Source: Acidobacteriota bacterium
GTDB taxonomy: Bacteria > Acidobacteriota > Terriglobia > Acidiferrales > UBA7541
Assembly (NCBI GenBank): GCA_016201285.1
Contig: JACQDE010000010.1
Location: 1-50,496, forward strand
DNA: 50,496 bases
Direction: 5' to 3'
Part shown: positions 25,391 through 34,200 of the stretch, piece after piece
Numbering within the stretch: position 1 is the stretch's first letter
Layout of the letters: each line of letters starts with the position of its first letter
Translations under genes and position numbers: made by a program
The notes under the pieces: generated by a model
Databases searched by the model: none
Seen by the model: only the letters and a program-made list of their open reading frames with translations
What the model was told of the DNA's origin: nothing

Positions 25391-26299
25391 CTCTTCCGCA
25401 AACCGCACCGCCGCCGGCGCGCGTCCCGTCAGATAGCCGAGAAATTCGCCCCACGACCACGCCACCACCAGCGCCACGAGCGCTGCGAGCGCCTGCAAGA
25501 ATTTCCCCGCCGTGTCCGCGCGGCGCAACGCTTTGCCCGCCATGCGTCCCAGCAGCAGCACCGGCAGCCCCGGCGAAAACAGCAGGTAGAACACTCTCCG
25601 CCCGCGGCCCGAAAATCCCGCGCGCTTCGCCGCAAACAGCCGCCCCAGGTCGTACCGCTCGCGCACCGCGTCGCCGAACCGCACCTCCCGCCGCATCTTT
25701 ACCGCCGCGCCCGCCACCAGCCAGAGCGCTCCAAACCGCTGCCGCAATTGCTCGTGCACTTCCGTTTCGTGAAACCCGCGCTCCCAGCACTCGCGAATCC
25801 CTTCCAACTCCGCGCGCCGGTACGCCACGTTGCACACCGACACGGAAACGGCCTCGCCCGCCGGCACGGGCTCGAGGTACCGGAAAAAATCCACAAAGTA
25901 GAACGCCCACGACGTTGCCGTCTTCGCGTCCGTCTCGATCCCGCCGCCCACCGCTGCGCGTCCCGGCTCGAGCGCCGCGCTCAACCGCCGCACCCACTCC
26001 GGCTCCGGCACGCAGTGGTCTTCCGTCAGCAGCAGGATTTCCCCCGCGGCCTTGCTCGCCGCCAGCGCCGCCAGATCAATTGGCGTCTGAAAACCCTCGC
26101 GGCACACAAACCGCGCCGCCGGAAACCGCTCGCCCAGCGCGGACACGCCCGCGAGCGCCGCATTGTGCGCGACGACTACGTCAAACGCCGGCGCCTCGCT
26201 CTGCGCTTCGAGCGCGCGCAGGCACCGCTCGATGTGCCGCGGTCCGCACAGCGCCACCACGCCCACTGTTACACTCGGATTGGGGGCCGCACTCGTCAT
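25364..26299 (-). CDS. family 2 glycosyltransferase with C-terminal membrane helices
   Basis: 311 residues. GT-A fold: SVTVGVVALCG..HIERCLRALEAQ, DVVVAHNAAL, then EILLLTEDHCVPEPEWV, the DxD-like TEDH metal and nucleotide site, and later FHETEVHEQLRQRFG (a typical E-D/E-x-E loop). Two hydrophobic stretches near the end (FYLLFSPGLPVLLLGRM and LQALAALVALVVAW) suggest membrane attachment. Probably adds a sugar to a lipid-linked or polysaccharide acceptor. Its stop lies inside a dispersed repeat. Confidence 0.85.
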   Translation of the reverse strand: MTSAAPNPSVTVGVVALCGPRHIERCLRALEAQSEAPAFDVVVAHNAALAGVSALGERFPAARFVCREGFQTPIDLAALAASKAAGEILLLTEDHCVPEPEWVRRLSAALEPGRAAVGGGIETDAKTATSWAFYFVDFFRYLEPVPAGEAVSVSVCNVAYRRAELEGIRECWERGFHETEVHEQLRQRFGALWLVAGAAVKMRREVRFGDAVRERYDLGRLFAAKRAGFSGRGRRVFYLLFSPGLPVLLLGRMAGKALRRADTAGKFLQALAALVALVVAWSWGEFLGYLTGRAPAAVRFAEEIETAEEHR

Positions 26300-26324
26300 C
26301 GGAAAATCTTTCCCTGCGCCCGGT

Positions 26325-26424
26325 TGTCATCCTGCTTGCCCCGCTTGTCCCGAGCGAAGCGAGGGAAGCGAACGCCACGGGGAGCGGAATCCCGGCTTGC
26401 CGGGACGCAGCGAAGGATCTCTTT
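26325..26424 (+). repeat. dispersed element TGTCATCCTG...GGATCTCTTT, expanded copy
   Basis: 100 bp: the usual flanks with an interior that adds CTTGCCCCGCTTGTCCCGAG and a second GCGAAGCGAGG segment. Closely resembles the interior at 34860. Confidence 0.7.
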
Positions 26425-26455
26425 TTCCTGATTTCTGTTTTTCCCTATCTGTATG

Positions 26456-26482
26456 GATCTGCGTTCATCGGCGGTTTCCATC
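26456..26482. repeat. ATCGGCGGTTTC repeat forming the end of the PMT-like gene
   Basis: GCGTTCATCGGCGGTTTCC; the minus strand reads GGA-AAC-CGC-CGA-TGA, giving GNRR and stop. Confidence 0.75.
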
Positions 26483-28159
26483 GTCTTTACTTTCCGCCGC
26501 CTGCCCGGACGGCGCGCGGCCTTCGCGCCGTGCGAAGACGCGGATCCGCGGATTGATCTGCAGTTCGAGCGACGGGTGCTCGAACAGTGAGCGGGTCCTG
26601 AAGCTGGCCACGGGCTCATACCCCAGGCTTCCGTCGAGCATCCCGTTGTAGATGCGCGGCGCCGCGAAGAAGCGATAGTCAAAGTCGTTCGGATCGGACG
26701 TCATCACCCACCGGGCTTGCGGCAGGCTCTTGATACTCTCCAGTGTGACGCCCCGCGGCAGCCGCGGCATCAAGTTCTCCGCGGGGTGATTGTTCAGATT
26801 GATAAAACATTCGATCCGGCTCCCGGGCGGCACATTGCGCTGCAGCCATTCCGCGGCCGCGTACCGCGGATCGTTCCAGAACAGGTACACCACGTCCGCA
26901 TCCCGCGCCACCAGTCCCGCGCAGGCCGCCACCAGCGCCACCGCCGCGGCCACTCGAATCACTCGCCGCTCCGAACGCAGCCCGGCCACGAACCCCCGCG
27001 CCGCGAAGCAGGCCAGCAGAAACACCCACGGAATCAGGAAACGAATCGCCAGATAGCGCACCGGCAGCACCACGATCAGCAACAGGGAGGGGATCTCCAA
27101 CAGCAGCAGTAGTTTCCATCTCTCCCTTCGCCAGCACAGCGCCATCCCGATCAGCGCCGCCAGCAGCGCCAGCCAGCCGGTGGACTCCACCAGGTACGTC
27201 CCCAGCTCCTGGAAAAGGCCGGCCAGCCCATTCAGCGTCAGGTCGTAATGAAAGTACGAGCGCAGCTTCATCGAACCGTAGCGGATGAAGTGCAGGTGCG
27301 AGAAAAACTTTGCCGGCCACAGCAGCAGCCCGCTGGCCACAGCGTAAAGCGCCCCGCTGACCACTCCGCCGACGAGCAGCGGCGCGAGCCGCGCACCCAG
27401 CGTCGCCGCGCCTTCTTTCGCGGGCTGCCGCAAGTGCGCCCACACAATCGCCGGCACATAAAACAACAGCACTCCTACATTCTGGTCCTTCGTGGCAATC
27501 GCCAGCGCCGCGAAGATCCCCAGCCCGACGGCCCGCCTCCGCGTCAGCCCTTCCCGGAATGTGGTCACCAGCAGCAACAGCACAACGCCCATCCAGAACA
27601 TCGCCGGCACGTCGGTGTTGCTCATGCGCGAGTAATACGACATGGAATAGCTCGCCATCACCAGCGTCGCCGCCACGCAGCCCGTCATCCGGTCCCACAG
27701 CGATTTCCCCACGAAATACGCCAGCACCACCGTCCCCGCTCCCGCCAGCACCGAGACTCCTCGCGCGATCCTCGTCAGCGTCTGGATCGCCGTCACCGGA
27801 TCGGCAAACCCGAAGGGATACGCGCCCGACGGATGCACGAACCCTCCCGTCAGCAGCACGTACAACAGGTACGGCGCATAGAACGTCACGATGACGAAGT
27901 AATGGAACATCGGATACTGCGGGTTGCCCAGCTCGGCTCGCGTCAGAACGTTGTACGTTTCCGCCAGCGGCCCCATCGGCCCGAGTTCATCCACGCCCCA
28001 CGGCCGGATCATCCCCGCCCGGTCCCCGGCGGGCAGCCCCCAGTTGATTCCGGGCAGGTAGAAGGCGATGGCGATCGCCGCGAACACCACCGCGATGCGC
28101 ACATCCTTTCGAGCTTCGGCGTCCAATTGGAGAGCGTTCTTCCAGCGGAAGCTGTTCAT
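26465..28159 (-). CDS. PMT/ArnT-like integral membrane glycosyltransferase
   Basis: 564 residues with roughly 11-12 hydrophobic segments. The first extracytoplasmic loop holds WGVDELGPMGP, where the acidic residue is the expected catalytic Asp/Glu, followed by YPMFHYFVIVTFY; YSMSYYSRMSNTDVPAMFWM is the typical second block of GT39/GT83-type enzymes. These use polyprenyl-phosphate sugars made by DPM1/GtrB-like enzymes, and such an enzyme is encoded just upstream. Acceptor (protein or lipid) unknown. The C-terminal residues are translated from a dispersed repeat. Confidence 0.85.
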   Translation of the reverse strand: MNSFRWKNALQLDAEARKDVRIAVVFAAIAIAFYLPGINWGLPAGDRAGMIRPWGVDELGPMGPLAETYNVLTRAELGNPQYPMFHYFVIVTFYAPYLLYVLLTGGFVHPSGAYPFGFADPVTAIQTLTRIARGVSVLAGAGTVVLAYFVGKSLWDRMTGCVAATLVMASYSMSYYSRMSNTDVPAMFWMGVVLLLLVTTFREGLTRRRAVGLGIFAALAIATKDQNVGVLLFYVPAIVWAHLRQPAKEGAATLGARLAPLLVGGVVSGALYAVASGLLLWPAKFFSHLHFIRYGSMKLRSYFHYDLTLNGLAGLFQELGTYLVESTGWLALLAALIGMALCWRRERWKLLLLLEIPSLLLIVVLPVRYLAIRFLIPWVFLLACFAARGFVAGLRSERRVIRVAAAVALVAACAGLVARDADVVYLFWNDPRYAAAEWLQRNVPPGSRIECFINLNNHPAENLMPRLPRGVTLESIKSLPQARWVMTSDPNDFDYRFFAAPRIYNGMLDGSLGYEPVASFRTRSLFEHPSLELQINPRIRVFARREGRAPSGQAAESKDDGNRR

Positions 28160-28242
28160 CGCATTCCCTCACGTTGGGTTCGGCCGGAGCCGGCCGCGCA
28201 CGGTGGCTGTGGTTTGCCGGTTTGCTTCGGCACGTGGCGCGC

Positions 28243-28983
28243 CTAGTCCATGAACCGGAAGCGAATGATCGTCAGAATCGCTTTGAGGCCGTCCCGCCAG
28301 GTGATCTTCTTGCCTTCCTCGTAGGTGCGCCCGGCGTAGGAGATAGGCACCTCGTAGATGCGCCACTTTTTCTTGGCGATCTTGGCGGTAATCTCCGGCT
28401 CGAACCCGAAGCGGTTCGAGCGGATGTGAATTTCGGAGAGCACTTCCCGGCGGAAAACCTTGTAGCCCGTCTCCATGTCGGAGAGCTTCAGGTTGGTGAA
28501 GCAGTTCGAGAGCAGGGTGAGCATCGTGTTGCCCACATAATGGTAGAAGTAGAGCACGCGCTGCGGCCCCCCCAGAAAGCGCGACCCGTACACCACGTCC
28601 GCCCGCCCGTCCAGGATCGGCTCCAGCAGCTTGGGGTAGTCCCGCGGATCGTATTCCAGGTCGGCGTCCTGGATCAGCACGATCTCCCCGGTGGCCTCCG
28701 CGAATCCACGTCGCAGTGCGGCGCCCTTGCCCTGGTTCCGCTCTTGAAAAAGAATGCGTATCTCGTCCAGAGGGAGCGGCTCTTTGCCGTCCCGGCTCGG
28801 CGCGGTGTGCTCGCCGGCGGCGATGCGCCCCGCCAGATCCTGCAGATATTCCCGCGTGCCGTCCGTGGATTGGTCTTCCACCACGATGATTTCCTTCGGC
28901 GTGTACGCCTTCTGGACCCGCCGCAGGATCTCGTCGATGTACGGCCGCTCGTTATAAACAGGAACGATCACTGAAAGCTTCAT
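28243..28983 (-). CDS. polyprenyl-phosphate glycosyltransferase (DPM1/GT2 type)
   Basis: 246 residues, single GT-A domain without membrane helices: LSVIVPVYNERPYIDEIL, EIIVVEDQSTDGTREYL, NQGKGAALRRGFAEATGEIV, LIQDADLEYDPRDYPKLLEP (the DAD metal site), GSRFLGG, and YKVFRREVL...FGFEPEI. It is predicted to transfer a hexose from a nucleotide sugar to polyprenyl phosphate, supplying the adjacent PMT-like enzyme 84 bases downstream. The two form a natural donor-acceptor pair. Confidence 0.9.
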   Translation of the reverse strand: MKLSVIVPVYNERPYIDEILRRVQKAYTPKEIIVVEDQSTDGTREYLQDLAGRIAAGEHTAPSRDGKEPLPLDEIRILFQERNQGKGAALRRGFAEATGEIVLIQDADLEYDPRDYPKLLEPILDGRADVVYGSRFLGGPQRVLYFYHYVGNTMLTLLSNCFTNLKLSDMETGYKVFRREVLSEIHIRSNRFGFEPEITAKIAKKKWRIYEVPISYAGRTYEEGKKITWRDGLKAILTIIRFRFMD

Positions 28984-29119
28984 GGGCTCCCTGTCCGTGC
29001 GGGCAGGATTTTCTCGTGGCGCACGGATTCACAGCGCTCGCCGCCGGACGTTGGCGTAGATTCTACACCGTCATTCGTGTCGCTGCACTTTCCATCTCGA
29101 GCCGCCATGCGGCGCCCGT

Positions 29120-29980
29120 TCAGTTCCCTCCCAGGATCAGCGGCAGCCCGCTCTTTCCCGACCCGATCACCACGACTTTCGTGTTGCTGCTCGACGCCAG
29201 TTTCTCCGTCGCTTCGATCCCCTTCCATTCCAGCAGTTGCTGCGAGATCCCCGCCGCCACGATGCGCTGGAAGTCGGAGATGCCCTGCGCCTCGATCTTT
29301 TTCCGCTCTGCTTCCTGCTTTTCTTTTTGCAGGATGAAGCTCATGCGCAGCGATTCCTGCTCGGCTTGCTGCTTTTGTTCAATGGACGTCTTCAGCATCG
29401 CCGGCAGTTGGACATCTCGCAGCAGGACGTTCTCCACGAAGATGCCGCGGTCACCCAGCTCCTTGAAGAGCATCTCCTGGATTTTCTGCTGCACTTCCTC
29501 GCGCCCGCCCGTGTACAGGGCGTTGGCGGAATGCTTTGCGGTGATGTCGCGGATCGCAGAACGGAGCATGGGCTCGACGACCACCGTGGTGTAGTCCAAA
29601 CCGATTTTCTGGAACACATCGGCCGCGCGCTTCGCGTTCAGCCGCAACAGCAGCGACGTGTCCAGCGTCATCATCAGGCCTTCACTGGACGGTACGCTGG
29701 CCGTTTCCTTGAACTCCTGCGTGCGTACGCTCATCTCGTGCGCCGCCGCCAGCGGATTGATCAAGTGGATCCCTTCTCCCAGCACCTGCCCGGTCACTTC
29801 TCCGAACACCGTCAGCACCGCCACGTGTCCCGACGGCACCGTCACCACCGACCAGAACAGCAGCACGACCAGCGCAATCACGCCGATGATGGTCCCCATC
29901 CGGCCCATCGCGCTGCGCCCCATCTGTCCCATGTCAATCACGTGTCCCCCTTCGTCATCATCTTTGCGAAATGGACTCAT
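29120..29980 (-). CDS. prohibitin-like SPFH-domain membrane protein
   Basis: 286 residues. An N-terminal membrane helix (TIIGVIALVVLLFWSVVTVP, about 30-48) leads into the SPFH domain: SGHVAVLTVFGEVTGQVLGEGIHLINP, TLDTSLLLRLN, and the coiled coil EVQQKIQEM...KQQAEQESLRMSFILQKEKQEAERKKIEAQG. Prohibitin-type assemblies scaffold membranes and control FtsH proteolysis. No FtsH gene is nearby. Its end, SGKSGLPLILGGN, is typical of the bacterial group. Confidence 0.88.
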   Translation of the reverse strand: MSPFRKDDDEGGHVIDMGQMGRSAMGRMGTIIGVIALVVLLFWSVVTVPSGHVAVLTVFGEVTGQVLGEGIHLINPLAAAHEMSVRTQEFKETASVPSSEGLMMTLDTSLLLRLNAKRAADVFQKIGLDYTTVVVEPMLRSAIRDITAKHSANALYTGGREEVQQKIQEMLFKELGDRGIFVENVLLRDVQLPAMLKTSIEQKQQAEQESLRMSFILQKEKQEAERKKIEAQGISDFQRIVAAGISQQLLEWKGIEATEKLASSSNTKVVVIGSGKSGLPLILGGN

Positions 29981-30366
29981 CGTTGCCTCCTCGCTGAATT
30001 TTTGCGCGTCTTCCCATCCCGATCCCGAAGCATCGGGACTCGGGACTGGGTTTTCCCGCGCCCGCTCATTGTATTCTCCTTTCTCTCCGCCCCGTACTTC
30101 TTGTCATCCTTCCGCTTTCCTCCTTCCTCAATTCCTCTTTCTCTATCTCCTCAATTTCTCCGTCCTCGTCCTTCTTTCTGATTTCTGCCTTCTGATTTCT
30201 GATTTCCCTGTTTCCAGTCCGCCACTACATATTGTGCCTTTTTCCTTGACACCCCAGCCCACTGTAGGCCAGAATCCGCCCAACTTTTCCGGTCAGGACC
30301 GCTGTTTGGGGGCTCATGCGCGAGATCTTCGGCCCGCGGTTCTCCGCGAAAGGTCTGGGGGAGACG
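29981..30366. other. gap with CT-rich repeats
   Basis: Holds a CATCCCGATCCCGAAGCATCGGGA hairpin region near 30015 and long CT-rich runs from 30070 to 30210. No gene recognised. Confidence 0.45.
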
Positions 30367-30573
30367 ATGCAATACCTGCCGGGCTGGACCGTTCAGTGCA
30401 TCAATCCGGACTGTGACGCCCGCGGCCACTGGCTCCGCGTCACCGAAGACCACATCTCGCAGTGCAGCAACTGCGGCGCTCCCTTGCGCAATGTGCCGCC
30501 GCCGCTCGCGCCGCGCATGCGTATGCGCCCGCGCTCCCTCGGCGCCTATCGCCCGCGCCTCCGGCCCCGCTAG
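30367..30573 (+). CDS. small zinc-ribbon-like basic protein
   Basis: 68 residues from the ATG at 30367 (GGGGGAG upstream); ATG 30316 would add 17. CINPDCDARGHW and CSNCGAPLRNVPPP give four cysteines in a ribbon, followed by a Pro/Arg-rich tail (RMRMRPRSLGAYRPRLRPR). The basic tail suggests nucleic-acid binding. It shares the second knuckle with the protein at 21901. Confidence 0.6.
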   Translation: MQYLPGWTVQCINPDCDARGHWLRVTEDHISQCSNCGAPLRNVPPPLAPRMRMRPRSLGAYRPRLRPR

Positions 30574-30584
30574 CCGGTTTTGTG

Positions 30585-30606
30585 GGACAGGCTTTCCAGC
30601 CTGTCC
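30585..30606. repeat. dispersed hairpin GGACAGGCT-TTCC-AGCCTGTCC
   Basis: Same 22 bases as at 13805; here intergenic, 12 bases after a gene stop, so it may serve as a terminator. Confidence 0.75.
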
Positions 30607-30785
30607 GGCACCCACTGCGCGGCGTCGCCCGTAGCGCTGGCTCCTGAGGCTTCGGGATTTACCGGGCCGCAGGCTCCCTCTGCAACTTTGTCACTCTGAA
30701 ACTCTTTTAAAGGAGGTGAGCGGCCGGTGGGGGTGCCGGCCGCTCGGGGGCATGGGGGTGGTGGAGGTTCAGACTAACTTCGAAC

Positions 30786-30902
30786 TCAGCGCGACGAATC
30801 CGGCCGTCCCGTCAAACTCATCACCAGGGCGGCCACGCAGAGGAAGATACAGATCGCTACAATCATCGGCTTCGCCTGCGGCGCGCTGCGTTCCTTCAAC
30901 AC
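30786..30902 (-). CDS. possible 38-residue membrane peptide
   Basis: From GTG at 30902: a basic start (MLKERSAPQAKP), one hydrophobic segment (MIVAICIFLCVAALVMSL), then TGRPDSSR. The layout is that of a small one-pass membrane protein, but no strong ribosome site precedes it. Uncertain. Confidence 0.35.
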   Translation of the reverse strand: MLKERSAPQAKPMIVAICIFLCVAALVMSLTGRPDSSR

Positions 30903-30992
30903 CCTGACTATCGCTCGCCCCGCCGCACCGGTCTATGGGTGGGGCGTACCAATTTTCTTGGTACCAAAGTACTCCCGGCTGTGTCGCTTGCT

Positions 30993-31075
30993 TGTCGTCC
31001 TGTGTGCGCCGCCTGTCCTGAGGGAAATCGAAGGGAGCGCAGCCCGGGGGAGCGAAGCGAAGGATCTCTCCTCTT
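30993..31075 (+). repeat. dispersed element, expanded divergent copy
   Basis: TGTCGTCCTG flank, interior with GAGGGAAATCGAAGGGAGC, right flank GCGAAGCGAAGGATCTCTC. Confidence 0.65.
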
Positions 31076-31226
31076 CTCTGGGCGTCTCTGTGGTGAAGTC
31101 TTCTTGTTTTCTCCCTTTCGAATTTCAAATTTGAAGTTCTTCCGCCTTCGCCCGAAAACAACTGCGGGGGCGTCCCGATGCATAGGGACGCCCCCACGTT
31201 CCTGCCGGCTTGTTTGCCGTCAATTG

Positions 31227-34200
31227 TTAATTGTTCTCGCCCTCCGGGCTGCGGCGGCCGCCTCCGCCCCCTCCGCCCGTCGGCACATTGATGTACGGCA
31301 GGCTGGCGTCGCGCATCAGCTTGTTCAGGCTGGCGAGGTCTTCGCTCACCAGCTTCATCACGATGCCCGCCTTCTCGCGGACGATTGCGCCGTACACGCC
31401 GATGTCCTCGAGTTGCCGCGCGCTGGGCGCCTGCGTCATGGACTCGATCGCCCCCGCGAGCTGCGTGAGCCGCTGCGTAACCGGCGTCGGCCGCTCCACC
31501 GTTGGCGGGCCGGCATTGCCCAGCGACGGCGTTTCCGACGGCAACGTGCCGAAGAAGGGATAGACGTCGTCAATCTTCTTCAGCAGTTCGTCGGCGGCCT
31601 TCTGCACATTTTCCGGCACGCGGGTCCCGCCCGGACGCTTCCAGCTTTCCAGCGTGCTGGTCAGGTTCTGGCGGAGCTGCTGGATGTCGCGCTGCGCCAT
31701 CACGCCCTGGGTCACCAGCGGCGCGAGGTCGTTGATGGCCTTCCGCCGCTTGGCGCGGTCTTCAGCGGTGATGGAGATGCGCAGATCTTCCTCGACGACA
31801 ATCTTCCTGGTTTGCTCCGGCAGATCGCCCACCTTCATCTTGATGGTGTACGTGCCGGGATCGACGCGCGAACCGACGCCGGCCAATCCGCCGAAGCCGC
31901 CACCGCCAAATCCCCCACCCGGCCCGCTCGTGCCCGGAGGCGCCGGAGGAATCGGCGAGCGGTAGCGCAGGTCCCACGTGACGCGGTTGATGCCGGGCTG
32001 CCCCGTGCCGTTCAATTCGCGCACCGTGTTCCCTTCGCCGTCGAGGATGGTGATCTTCACCTTTTGCGTGGTGCGCTGCTGCGGCCCCACGGTGATGCCG
32101 AACTGCGCCGCGATTTCCGGCGGCATCTGCTGCCCGCCGGGACCCGTCGGTTGCGCCGGCTGCGCCTGCGCGCCAGCCGCCGGCGGCTCATCCTTGATTT
32201 CGTTCTTCAGGTAGTACTGGATGATCGCCGCGTTCGGCGCGTTCGGCGCGACGAAGTATTTGGCCCCGGTGGACGCCTTGTGGCCCCACTGCCGCCAGGA
32301 GGTCGCCGGGCGCACGTCGAACAGATGAAAGTCCTCGGCCGCCACCTTGTCGTTCAGTTGCTCGAGCGGCGTGATGTCGTCCAGGATCCAGATCGACCGC
32401 CCGTGCGTGCCGAAGATCAGGTCGTTGTCCCGCGGGTGGACCACGATGTCGTCCACCGGCACGGTCGGCAGGTTCATCTTGATCCGCGTCCAGGACACCC
32501 CGCGGTCGAAGCTCGCATACGCGCCGTACTCGGTCCCGGCGAACAGCAGCTCGGGGTTCTTGTGGTGTTCCCGGATCACGTGCACGGTGCCGCTGTTGTT
32601 CGGCAGGTTCCCGGCGATGGACGTCCACGTCTCGCCGAAATCCGTGGTCATGTACACGTAGATTCCGAAATCGTTGTTGCGGTGCCCGTCAAAGGTCGCG
32701 TAGGCCGTGCCTTCAGCGTGGCTCGACGCCACCACCCGGCTCACATACGTTCCCTTGGGCAAGCCCGGCACTTTCTCCGCTACGTTCTTCCACGTCGTCC
32801 CGCCGTCCTTGGTCACTTGCAGGTTGCCGTCGTCGGTACCCGCCCAGAGCACGCTGGCGTTCCACGAGGACTCGCTGATCGTCGTGATGCACGGCCACTG
32901 CTGCACGCCGTCGTGCCGCGACATCGTGTCCTTGTCCGGCGCCTTGCCCATGATTTCTTTCTTGTTGCGGTCCTCGTTGTTGGTCAGGTCCGGGCTGGCC
33001 TTCGTCCACGTGTCCCCGCGGTCGGCGGACTTGAACACGAAGTTCCCGCCGTAATAGACGGTCTTCGCATTGTGCCTGGAGATGACGATTGGCGAATTCC
33101 ACTGGAACCGGTACCGTTCCTCGCCTTCCTTCTCGCGCGGCCGGATGGAGACGGACTCCGAGGTCGCCAGGTTCCGCCGGTTGATGTTGCCGTCCTGCGA
33201 CTCCGCGTACACGATGTTCGCGTCGGTGGGATCGATCTGTGCGTAGTACCCGTCGCCGCCGGCCACGTTCACCCACTCGTCGTTCGACACTCCGCGCGTG
33301 TACAGCGTCGAGCTCGGCGCGCACCACGACCCGTTGTCCTGCAACCCGCCGCACACCCGATACGGCTTCTGCATGTCCACGCCGATCTCGTAGAACTGCC
33401 CCAGCGGGATCGTGTTCACGAAGTCCCACGACTTCCCGCCATCGTAGGTCTGGTGGATGCCGCCGTCGGTCCCCGCCAGCATGTGCTCGGAGTTCGCCGG
33501 GTCGATCCAGAACGCGTGGTAGTCGCCGTGGATGCGCCCGCCGCGCGTCTGCACAAACGTCTTTCCGCCGTCCTCGGAGAAGTACAGCGGCGCGCCCATC
33601 AGCCAGATGCGCAGGTCGTTGTTGGGATCAATCCGCGGCTGGCTGTAGTACATCGGCCGCGGGTTCGTGTCCGACATCTTCGTCCACGTCTCGCCCTTGT
33701 CCTCGCTCCGGTAGATGCCGCCCTTGCCGTGCTCGATCAGCGCATAGACGATGTTCGTGTTCTTCCGGTAGATATCAATGCCGATGCGCCCGGTCTCCCC
33801 GCCGTTCTCGTACGCCAGTCCCTTCGTCAGCTTCTTCCATGTCGCTCCGCCGTCCGTCGTCTTGTAGATCGCGCTGTGCGGCCCGCTCCCGTTGAAGCCG
33901 AACACCGTCCGCCGCCGCTGGTAGGCGGCCGCGTAGAGCGTGTCCGGGCTTTGCGGGTCCATGGCGATGTCGTTCACGCCCGTGTCTTCGTTGACGAAGA
34001 GCGCGAGTTGCCACGTCTTCCCGCCGTCCGTGGTCTTATAGACGCCGCGGTCTTTGCTCGGCCCCCACAGGCGTCCCGCCGCCGCCACGTACGCCACGTT
34101 CGGGTTCGCCGGATGCACCACCACGCGCCCGATGTGGTGCGTTTCTTTCAGCCCCACGTTTGTCCACGTCTTCCCCGCGTCCAGCGACTTGTACACGCCG

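Larger units (their letters stand above)
30574..31226. other. gap with repeats and one doubtful small frame
   Basis: About 650 bases: hairpin 30585-30606, a GGAGGT-containing GC hairpin near 30711-30750 (AGCGGCCGG / CCGGCCGCT), the small frame at 30786-30902, and the dispersed element at 30993-31075. A CGTCCCGATGCATAGGGACG hairpin at 31173-31192 lies just downstream of the VPS10 gene and may be its terminator. Confidence 0.45.

Noticed and set aside
24248..26431. 727-codon plus-strand frame across the methyltransferase and GT2 genes
   Set aside because: Arg/Pro/His-rich shadow that runs through two well-supported minus-strand genes and their intergenic repeats.
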